DNA of 64,000 bases, from the NCBI RefSeq assembly GCF_901709675.1, contig NC_051097.1, positions 10,952,039 through 11,016,038 on the forward strand. The letters are read 5' to 3'. The DNA is from Syngnathus acus. Lineage: Eukaryota; Chordata; Actinopteri; Syngnathiformes; Syngnathidae. A program made the translations under genes and the position numbers. This document shows positions 48,261-58,031 of the stretch, in pieces. The notes under the pieces are model-generated. The model was not told where the DNA came from. It saw nothing but the letters and a program-made list of their open reading frames with translations, and did no database searches. The number at the start of each line of letters is the position of its first letter. Positions within the stretch are counted from its first letter, which is position 1.

Positions 48261-49410
48261 CACCTTAAAAGTGCCGATTTGAAAATGGGCTTTGCGGTTG
48301 CCTTCCGTTGAGCTTCTTGCTTCTTATACAACGTCAAAATGATTCTGCTCATGCTGTCTGTTTCTTAGCAGGAGTTAAACTTGCCGGCGTTGTTGATTCT
48401 TAAGGCCCTTGATTAGATTAGATTTACATGGCAACATGTTGAGGATGGTCACTGCGGCCTGAAGCGCAGATCAACACAATCATTTGAATGTGACGGTTCA
48501 CCTGAGCTGCACAGGTCAATGTGGGCAGGATGCGGAGGATTTCAATATGCAAATGAGATCAGAAGGCCCGTGAGCACGTGTACTTAAAAAAACATGTTTG
48601 TCCTCCCATGATTGCACACAAAGAAAAGGCCAAATCTTTGTTGCGTTATATCTGAGGTTTGAGATTTATGGAGTGATTTCAACAGAGCATTTTAAAGATA
48701 GACGGCAGAGAGCACTGAACTGCGTACAAATTTAGCTTTTCATTATCGGTTAGTAATGGGGGATTTTACGACTGTGGCATTTTACGCTAATAAAACCCAC
48801 AAATGGAAACAAAAGTAACTCACCTGAAGACTGTCGAGCAGCTTTGTGAGGCTCAGCATAACTTAAAACGCTGCAACACCAAACTTTGGGATGGGAACAA
48901 AAAAAGACCTCACTGCTTCTTCTTGACGTGAAAAAGCTGAAGTGAATTTACATCCGCGTGACACGAGCGCCTTCTGGTGGCTACAAAATGCTCTACCGCC
49001 AATGTCCTTTTTTACGCTGTGCAGTTTAAAAAAAAAAACTTTACGTAGGCGATTATTGTGAACATTAATGAACATTATCTTACATAAACTAGGTGGACGA
49101 CAGAGAGGTGAATTGATGCTTCACGTGGGTTTTATCAATTTTACCATTCACGCAGCGGTACCTGAACGCCGCAGCAGGTCTCCAAAAACGTCTCCAAAAC
49201 GCAACGGACGTCAGTGGTGACCGGCAGATGGCGCCATCTCATCATAAACATCTTGGTGGTCTAGCAAATGGGTCAAAGTCTTTTGTGACTACATTTTTGT
49301 TTCTAGAGTGCTCAATGTGCTTCCACAATCTAAATTGTGGCCACAAGTAAATTTGCAAAACTTTTGGCCTCCATAACAATCAACCAAAGAAGCTAGTAAG
49401 ACCAAATGGT

Positions 49411-49512
49411 GTTTAATGAAAGGAGGGGAAGAGTAAAAAAATTACTATTACATTACTTTATAAACTATTTACATACATTTTATAATACACAAAAATAATA
49501 GCAACAACAAGA
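49411..49512 (-). other. 3'UTR of the HMG-box gene
   Basis: Minus-strand sequence after the stop at 49513. An ATTAAA on the minus strand (TTTAAT on plus, near 49414) is a plausible poly(A) signal about 95 nt past the stop. Confidence 0.4.
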
Positions 49513-51306
49513 CTAACAGCATCCGAGCAGGTGCAGCAGCTTGGCGTCCATGCCCTCGATGTCAGATTCATCGCCCGAGTCGGGACACTTGTTGGGGGTG
49601 GGCGAGCCGGGAGAAGCGGGCGAGGTGGCACACGGCGCGGCGGGAGAGTCGGAGATGACGGCCTCCAGCCACGAAGAGAGCGAGGAGGACGAGGAGGAGA
49701 CGAAAGAAGAGCCGGAGGAAGCGGGCGCGTCATCGCCCGCGTTCCTGTGTTCGTGGCTAGCGGCTGCGGCGTCGCAGCGCCGCCTCTTCTTTTTGGTGGC
49801 CTGCACACACAAAAACCTAACACGCGTCAAGACGTCGGAAAAGGCCGGGCTGATTGACGGGAACGCACGGCGTCGTCTTTGTCGCTGCCGCTGGAGCCGT
49901 CGCAGGACAGCTGCTCATTCAGCTTCTTCTCCACGTAGGCCTGTTCGTAATATTTGGCCTGCTCCTCCTTGCTCAGCGACGTCCACTGGCAACACCAAAT
50001 TGAGACGGAACTCAACGTTTGAGATTCTACCGTGAGCGTTGCTCCGACTCACCAGCTGTGCCAGGAACTTGTTGACAGCCACGCTGTCCCTTCTGCTCCA
50101 GTTGGTTCTTCAGCGCCGGGCGCCGCTCTCGGAGAAAGCACATGAAGGCGTTGGGCGGCTTTTTGACCCTGTCCGGCTTGCGTTGCCGCTTGCGCTTCGT
50201 TTTAAGACTGAGGGACCAGAGAGCGTGCGTCAAATGAATGGGAAGTGTCTTACGGGACAGCGGAGGTCTTACCTGGAGGAGCAGGTGGTCGTGGGGGGAG
50301 GAAGAGGAGGCGGCGCGGACTGAGAGGCGTCCACCGCCGCGTACAACACTTCGCCGTTGCTACGATGCAAAGAGGATGTGAGCGGCGGCAGTGTCAGTCT
50401 GCGTGTTTGCGTGTGCGGGACTCACAGCATCCCGACGGCGTGCAGCGTGGCACCTTCGGGAAGCGGCACCACAGGGAGGCTCTTTTTCTGGAGACACAAA
50501 AAGCTGCAGTAGTGTCACGTGTCCACTAGATGTCAGCGTGTGCTGTTCTTAGGTTTCAAAATTTGTCTGGACGGCAAGCCGTCCGACCAAAATCAAAACC
50601 TGTAAATCTCCGATTGCTGAGGGACGGAGTTGTGTGTGTGTGTACGCGTGCGTGCGTGCGTGCGTGTACCGGCTGCGGTGGCGCCGTTGGGTAGCTGAAG
50701 GACGGCTGGCTGTGGACCACCTGAGGCGTCATCTGGCAGGGTAAGTACTGTGGGGAGAGGGAAAAGGTGTGAAACGACAAATGTAAACATGAACACGACA
50801 CTCTCGTGGCAAACACAAACATCCTGGGTCGAGCGGCCTTAGCTTCAAAAGCCTTTCATTTTTGCCTTTTGTCTGTGTGCTCGAACTGGATGGTGGTCAC
50901 ACGTCTGAGCCATCGCCTGCTCTATTCTTTTTTCGGTAGCTCTAGTCCTGCCTCCTTGTCATCCACTTACCTGGAGACGGAAAGGAGACCCCGCCTGGCG
51001 GCTGAGGTGATAGGGGTGCATGAGGTACGGGTTGAACTGCGGCCCGTATCCCATACTGGGAAGCGGCACTAACTGGGGGTGCGGGATAAACGGCAGGCGC
51101 GGAGGGAAGCGGGCCGGCTGAGGGCGGGCGTCAAACGACATCCCGCCGTACAAGGGAGACGGTGGGGGGTTCAAGGGCGGGTGAGGGGGGGGCGTGTTGG
51201 TGGGGTCACACATGATGTTGGAGCACAACTCTTGCAGGGTGTCGGCAACATCCTGCCACTCGAGCTCGCCTACGATCTGCTCAAACTCTTCCCTGAGCTT
51301 CTCCAT
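49513..51306 (-). CDS. Diverged TCF/LEF-like HMG-box protein, with an apparent one-base frameshift
   Basis: Seven coding exons on the minus strand: 51306-50971, 50747-50670, 50487-50426, 50359-50273, 50207-50053, 49985-49869, 49800-49513. The HMG box spans the fifth and sixth exons (RVKKPPNAFMCFLRERRPAL, then WTSLSKEEQAKYYEQAYVEK), and its second part is close to the TCF/LEF box. A basic run precedes it (TKRKRQRKPDR). A second basic run (ATKKKRRRC) and a serine-rich, acidic tail end at LLHLLGCC. The N-terminal exon is proline-rich and starts MEKLREEFEQIVGELEW; no beta-catenin-binding segment is seen. Exon phases agree except in the fifth exon, which has one base too many: an extra G in GGG at 50088-50090 changes KDSVAVNKFLAQL to a frame that misses the next exon. 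It is either a sequencing error or a broken gene. The start could lie further upstream. Confidence 0.75.
50088..50090 (-). other. Frameshift site in the HMG box
   Basis: On the minus strand AAGGGACAGC reads K-G-Q and leaves the TCF frame. Removing one G restores KDSVAVNKFLAQL, which aligns length-for-length with TCF KESAAINQILGRR and rejoins the phase-0 donor. The exon total for the three neighbouring exons is one more than a multiple of three, which independently supports the extra base. Confidence 0.7.
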
Positions 51307-51309
51307 CAG

Positions 51310-52553
51310 TTCCCTGATGACCTAGGCTCGCCCTAACTCTGGCCTCCAGCTGTCACACACACACACACAAATTAGATAGAGAGATATCCAGATAGCGCTT
51401 TATTCATCCACAAAGGAAATTGACAAATATGGAATAATAAGAGAAATACTTGTAGTAGAAATATGTGCTTATAACAGAAAGATATCAAATCTTTCAAGAC
51501 CATCTCCGGTATCTTATTTTCGTTCATTTTGGGAGCACTTGACAGTGAAGAGTACGCAGTCCAAGTTTATCAAAGGACAATACAAACATGATGCAACGAG
51601 TAGCAAGCAATCCCATTGAAAATGCGCAGACGAAAGCGTGACGTCACATAGACTAGACACCGGTGGTAGGTTAAGCATACAAAGACATGTACATACTCTT
51701 TATTTAATTATCATCGCGAGGTAAAAGGAATAAAGTGCTCAAAATAGACAAGATTTGCGTTAATGACAGAGCGGACATTTGCGCTCGGCACCATTTTAAG
51801 AACTTCGTAGCCGTCTCATAAATGAGGATTTTAATTGAATAGTGTTTCGTTTTTCGCACTTGGACGTATACAATAATGTGTAATAATAACAACAAAACAC
51901 TCATCTTTCCTTTTCCTAAAAAAGTAGTTTTGTTTCAAAGTTGTACTTTTGACTAAACACTTGATTTGACGTGTTCAGCTAGCAGTTAGCTAAAACGCCC
52001 AAGTTGTACAAAAGCTCTTTGGCTTTTTAATGTTTTTATTTGTATGCTTTATAGACAGCGGCTTACCAACTGTAGTTGTTTATGAGTCGGTCTTGCGTGC
52101 TGGTAATACGGCACAACTTGGCCAAAGTTGTCGATATTTGTGCAGTTTGCGGTCAAGTGATCTCGATCTTGCGATGAAGTGGCGTTTGCTGGAAGCTCCG
52201 CCCCCATCTTTCGGAAGCGGGTCGCCATGGTAACCTCAGCCGCGTCACTAGCTCACGTGAGTCATCCACGGTTCCGTAAACAATCTGCTTTTTACGGATA
52301 TATAACACGCGTTTTTATCTTTATGCAAACCCCCCCTCAAACTAGCCTCATGCATTTGAGCACAAAAACACACTTTATGGTTTCCAAATGTCTCCTGCGA
52401 CTCAGCGGGAGTTTGGCGGCGTTAAAGACGTCGGCGACTCATTCAAACCCAAACAGGGGGTTTTTTTTAAAAATCCAAGTCCAGACAACTTTTAACTCTA
52501 TAATAGCATATGATGACATTTATTTCTAACGAGAACTGATTATCTAGAGGGAG

Positions 52554-52603
<50 letters not shown>

Positions 52604-54290
52604 CCAGAAAGTGAGTGAACACGTGAGCAAGCTGTGCTGCGCCACTCGAGCTGGCTTGGTCTCCATGCACTTCATGCTCATCAAGTGCGGCAAGAAAAAG
52701 TAACTGCAGGCTAATAAAAAAATACAATTAAAAAAATCTGTGGAGTTGGATAGTGTACGACTCTGACTGAGCACAAATATTTTCCTGTTATGGGCGACTT
52801 TAATTCTGCCCTTTGGCTTGGGAACCCCCGTCCTTTCTTTTCAGCAATGACAGCGCAGTAGAGGCCACTGGGCCAAAAAGGAGCTTTGAGGGGGCAAACC
52901 GGAGCGTTCTGTGTGAAAGGCACCCACCATGGGAATTTGGGGGGGGGGGTCAGGAAGGCAACAGAGCAGTTCTCCTGCCCTGCTGTTTTGCATCTGATCA
53001 TCTAAATGCGGAATTCTGCATCCGCTGTGTGAAACCGCACAGTATTACGCCGCTTTGCTGGGTTCTGTGTGAAAGGTACTGGACCTCACAATGAACGCAA
53101 GCACTCTTTATGAAAAAAAAAGCAGAATTTTTTTTCCCATCTGGAGCTTTAATGAAAACACAACGTTAGCGAGGGGAGCCGCTCATTCATCACTATTATG
53201 AAACACTCACTCAATCTCAGGCCGAGGCGCCCGGTTGCTGGGAGCCAATCAATCATGCGGAGCGATGACCGGTCGCCGGCTGACCGCATGCAGCCAAAGA
53301 ACTGTTAGCGTGCCATTACGAATAGCCAGCGTGCTTGCAAATATTAGCTTTCATGACTTACTGCGGGCGCTCACGTCATCCTCGACTATTGTTGACTTTT
53401 ATTAGAAGCCGCCGCAAAGACAAAAAGAGCCAGCACCCTCCTTGTCTGTTCATCATTTGATTATTGAGAGGAGGGTGTCAATGATTGGCATTTTCTTTGT
53501 TTTTTGGGTTGCGCTTCTGGCACATTCCGTCTCTTGTGGTGCCCCTCTCGTCCTCCCTGACACTGACCTGCGTGTTATTGTTGCGGGGAAGCAGCCGGCC
53601 AGCGGAAGTTCTGCTCTAGGAGATTGAAGCCGGTAGCTAAATGACGCTTCCTGTCTTCCGACACCCCATTTCCATCCCCCCAAAAAGTCCTTAGGCCTAC
53701 GCTCGCCCCTAAACGCATGTTTGATTCAACAAACTATCACGAAGGGTTTGTATTCAACATTAGCTTAGGCTAGCTATTAGCAGCATGTGAAACAATAAAG
53801 ATATAATCAACTCAGATGTCTTGGCTCAAGCAGTTTGCCTCTATTTAAAGTGCAAATCCCTGCAAAAAGGAGGCACCAAGGGGGGTCACGGGGGTCCGGT
53901 CTGCAGGATCCAGATAAATCCAGAGGGGAGTGGGCAGGAAGTGCTCTCACATCACTTCCCGTCTTTGTTGAAGTCGCTATTTTCAAGGCTCGGAATGTCG
54001 CTCCCGTGGCGTGGGGGTGAAGGAATTCAAAACAAGTTCATTAAGTTGCGGGTGAGCCGCGAGTTCTACAACGTCGCCCACCTTGGGCCGCGCCCTGCTC
54101 ACATCCTGCGGCGGACCGCCCGCCCGCCGCGCTTTTCGCAATGTGAGCGCGCCGAGGTGAACGCTGTTGTTTTTCCCAGACGCTCTGGTTTAGCTAAGCT
54201 ATTTCTTCCAATTTTAAAAAGAAAAAGTCGTCATAATGATGTCGGACGTGGCGGCCGGGTTGCTTCCAGTATCTGATGACATGCTAACGG
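51310..54290. other. Non-coding upstream flank of the HMG-box gene
   Basis: No gene recognised. It includes a possible LINE-tail-like phrase (CTTTATTCATCCACAAAGG, near 51398), the TTTC microsatellite at 52.56 kb, and an element at about 52840-53090 with CATCTAAATGCGGAATTCTG that shares wording with 33740-33830. Confidence 0.45.
52556..52603. repeat. (TTTC)n microsatellite
   Basis: About 12 copies of the tetranucleotide. Confidence 0.95.
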
Positions 54291-54329
54291 AGCTATTCAA
54301 AACATTTAGCCTTTAGCCGCCGTTCCGCC

Positions 54330-55735
54330 ATCTGCAAAAGCTGTCAAGCTGTCAGTAAACGTTAGCTAATTCGACAGGGATCGAATCCCCCGGGACACTG
54401 CTGAGAGGGGCGGGCATAAATGAAATCCCTCCGATTCATGGATGATATTTCACAATGAACTTTTTCTGCCCTCATTTCATTAGGGGTTTCCGAAAAGTGC
54501 AATCTCCAATATGTGACAACAATCGCCACGTGTTTGTTGTTGGTCTCGGCCAAATTATTCACTATATATATGAAGCCATGCTCTACGTATGACGTTTTTA
54601 CGTTTAAGGCCCAGGGAAACGTCGTCGCTGCAGGAATTGCTGGCAAGTGCCGCCCGGGTATGTCCTGCACGTGACAACAATCTAATGTCGTTTTTCTTAG
54701 TCTGGCAGTAAAATATTTACGCTATTGGCCCACGGGAATCGTGCAGGGATTTGTGGCTTGTGCTGTCTGCTTCCTATACGTGACAACAATCTACTGGATT
54801 GTTACTATGTCCAGTCTGTGAGGGGAGGGCTAATTTTGCCAGAAACACTACAGCACATTCCAAACATTTATCGTCTCGCCTTCCATAAAAGCTGTCAAGC
54901 TGTCAGCAAACGTTGGCGAGGCTCCAGCCGACTTGAAGAAACATCAAATCCCCCGCGTGAGTCCGCCGGCTCCGTCTAATATTTATGGATTTGCGCCGGG
55001 AGTGAGTATGAAGTCACTCCGGGACGAGGCTTTCGCAGGAACATTTGGAAGAATCCAAGAGAGTACGCAGGGGTTAGAAACACGGAGGGAGGCCGTTCAA
55101 GGGAAATCACAATGTGGATCGGCCAGCCCAATATGCGCATTATTAGTCGAGGGTTCGCCGCACACACGTTTTGCATTATCCCGGCTTTACACCAGGAAGC
55201 GCCGGGACCACCGAGGTAAAAGGGGGAAGGGGCGGCATCAGACAAGCGTGCCTTAGCCGGCCGGGGAGGAGGCTGGTAGAGGAAAAGGGTGTCAGGCCTT
55301 GGATGGCAGGATGTCCTGTTTGGATGGAAACCCCACCGAGAAGAGAAAAGGAAAAAAAACAACGTGACACTGCTCGTGATTGCAAAGATTTGCTACAATC
55401 CTGCGAGGGAAAAGCGCAGAACCCAAACATGGTCAAGGTGATCTTCTTACTCTCTGCTAATGCACTCAACAATGTCCAGAATATACAAGTCGTCATGGAA
55501 ACCACCCCAAAAAAAGAGCAATTTTCAAACCTCGAGCGTTTATGGCAAGTACGTGTTGTTTCCTATACGAGACAACAATCTACTATTAAACATTCAAGTC
55601 CCGCTAAAATGACCAACAATTCTCCATTTAAGAGTTTGAGAAAATGTTTTAAAATGCCAATTTGTGGACCTCGGAGACCACGTAGCTGCGTTTCTGGCAA
55701 GTGGTGACTCTGTCCTACACTGGACAACAATCTCC
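54330..55735. repeat. Degenerate repeats with a GACAACAATCT core
   Basis: The phrase GTGACAACAATC or a close variant occurs near 54515, 54673, 54780, 55572 and 55724, each time after a GGCAAGTG/CTGTCCTACAC-like lead. A second shared phrase, AAAGCTGTCAAGCTGTCAG, occurs near 54336 and 54889 (about 553 bp apart). They look like old diverged copies of one repeat unit. No coding frame is conserved among them. Confidence 0.6.
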
Positions 55736-55939
55736 CTTCTCTTTATGTGTCTGGCTGAATGTGGCAAAAACATCAAGACTTAAAACGTGACCCCACAAAA
55801 TGTCTTGAGCAGCTCTCCTCACGCTGATGTGTGCACTCTCAAGTGATAAAGCTTGAGTGGCGGCGCAGGCAACCGCCCCACCCCACCCCGCCCGGCCCGG
55901 CTCCGAGGTCAGCGCCGCTGGCCCTTTAGCCAAATCTGT

Positions 55940-56060
55940 CTGACGCAGATCCGCTTCCTGCGCGAGCGAGATTGGTATTGTTCGCATGGAGCCGGCACGG
56001 CCATCTCGCAGCGCAGCCGTTTCCTCTTTCCTGTGGAGGAGGAAGCGGTGCTGATGCTGA
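55940..56060 (+). promoter_or_regulatory. egfl7: ETS-site-rich candidate enhancer upstream of egfl7
   Basis: Clustered GGAA/TTCC words: CCGCTTCCTGCGCG (near 55951), TTTCCTCTTTCCTGTGGAGG (56020-56039) and GAGGAAGCGG. ETS factors are known drivers of endothelial genes including Egfl7. The role is inferred from position and motif density. Confidence 0.35.
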
Positions 56061-56524
56061 CCCCGCCTCCTCTGCCGATGCGCTTTTGGATTCCAAAGAA
56101 CGAAAGCGGCCGCATTCCTCGCACTGATTTGCATCCTACCTTGTGGTAGTCAATGTTCCAACTTGAGTTTTATTTTGGTTTTTCAAAAAAGCTTACTTTG
56201 TTTTTGTTTCGTTTTACATACAGGGCATTTGTAGAGCACCAAGTGACTTGAAATCAGCCTCCTGACGAAATGAAGTTAGCGCTCTTGGCTTTGACCTGGG
56301 TTAGGGTTCATCCTATTGCCACAATTTCCTATGAGGACGCTCATCCAAATTAGGATGGTCCAAACATGAAGTAAAACCCTCGTCTGCACAGCTCTGCACA
56401 TTAAAATCTCATTTGCGGAGCGTGTCATCAAACCAATAGAAATAAAAAGTGCTTCCAAATCACTTTTAGTCACAAGATGAGAACACGTATGTGCAGCCCT
56501 TTTTTTTTTTTTATCAGGGCCTAA

Positions 56525-56625
56525 CAGTGACAGGAAGTCCGCTTTGGGGATTGTCCGTGCAGTTCCTGGCTGCCTTAGTTGCAACAGGAAGCGCGGCATA
56601 AAACCAAGTGGAAAAACGCCCAGAG
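56525..56625 (+). promoter_or_regulatory. egfl7: Probable egfl7 promoter with two ETS sites and a TATA-like box
   Basis: CAGGAAGTCC at 56531-56540 and ACAGGAAGCG near 56584 are strong ETS-type sites. CATAAAAC at about 56597-56604 could act as a TATA box, with transcription starting about 25-30 nt later. The sequence that follows ends in a splice donor at 56796, matching a 5'UTR exon. Confidence 0.5.
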
Positions 56626-56795
56626 ATCATTTTGGAGCACAGAGGAGGACTGCCACTGCCACCGCCACCGGGACCAGACGAACCAACACCACAGACAACT
56701 ACACAATGGAGGCAGCCGCTGGGCCACAGGGCCGTAGCTCAAGGGGAACCACCGGGGCATTTACCCACGCAATTAATGGCCTGCACATGCAAAGG
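56626..56795 (+). other. egfl7: Probable egfl7 5'UTR exon
   Basis: Follows the TATA-like element and ends CAAAG|GTAAAC. A short open frame starting at 56706 (MEAAAGPQGRSSRG) is not EGFL7 and would not join in a way that makes a recognisable protein. The next acceptor is CCTCACAG at 57893-57900. Confidence 0.45.
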
Positions 56796-58031
56796 TAAAC
56801 AATAACAGATGTATTTTCAAAACATTCTGTTTCACAGTTTGTAGTTGCAACGACTACTCGCAGTTGTGTTGGAGGCCAAAAATTAACTTGAGTTGATTTT
56901 AAGCAACAGATAAGATTGTTACGAGCCATCAGTCGGTTAATCCGTGTTATTTATTAATACAAAAATCAAAGATAACATTTTCAACAAAAAAAAATTGCGT
57001 ATTTAAATTCAAATACAAGCATACAAAAAATGTCAGATTTTCACATCCTGATTCATTATTTTAAAATTGTATACAAATTAAAATGCATAAATAGTATATT
57101 AAACAAAAGAACCATTTTAGTCCCTAACATCAGAATTTTTTGCATGTATGCAATAAAGTCGATTTTAAACATTTTTTATAAATACATTTTAAAAATGTAA
57201 AAGCCACAAAAATCTAAAAACAGTCATTTTCTCAATCTAACCACAGCAAAATACGCTTTGAAACACAATAAATGGAAAAAAAAAAAAGCATCCGACTGTA
57301 ATTCGGATTTTCAAAGAGACAAAAAGGATTGGAGACGTGATGACGTCACTAAATAGCTGGGGGTGCCGAGGGAGGGGGGGTCATGAGTGGGGGGAGGTGC
57401 TCCCATCACCCCCCATGCGCATCGTGTGTGTGACAGTCTGAACTGACCAGCTACACACACACGCACACACACGCTCAATGGATTTTTTAAGACTATCACT
57501 CCGATTATCATCACTGGAATTATAACAAATTTATTTGAATTGGACGATTAACCAGAAGCAAGTTTTTTTCCTACTTTTTGGACACTTCCTAGAGCAAAGG
57601 TGACAATTCGGTGCGCGCTTCTTTCCGTTTCGTTTACGTGCGGGAGTACGCGCTCGTTTAGCCGCTTCGTACGTGCACGCCACAGCAGAACGTGCGCGCG
57701 CGCGTCGTAAGTCGACGTTTTCGGGAGGGAGTTGGGAAACTGCGCCCTCGGTGTGGACAATTGTGGTCATGACACGGCGTTGACCGAAAATTCAAAATGA
57801 CTTCGGAAACGGAATATGATGTAACTTTGCAAAATATTACACATTTGTTCATGTTTTCAAAGTTTTCTGTGATGTAATCAAACGAGTTTCTGCCTCACAG
57901 GTGGTCCCCTGGTTGGAGGAGTGCGTTGCAACCCGCCCCGGTTGCCCCCTCCTCTTCTTCGCTCCGGCTGGCACGGCTCGGAAGAGCGTGAGAGAAAAAG
58001 AGAGAGAGGGGGAACGTCGTGGGAAAGGAAA

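Larger units (their letters stand above)
35910..49400. other. Gene-poor interval between enc1 and the HMG-box gene
   Basis: No reading frame over about 150 codons resembles a protein. It holds simple repeats, a degenerate tandem repeat (36.69-37.17 kb), short dispersed elements (41.6 and 45.3 kb) and some enhancer-like blocks listed separately. Confidence 0.6.

Noticed and set aside
53821-54276. 151-codon plus-strand frame
   Set aside because: No recognisable domains, no supported splice structure and it lies in repeat-bearing non-coding DNA.
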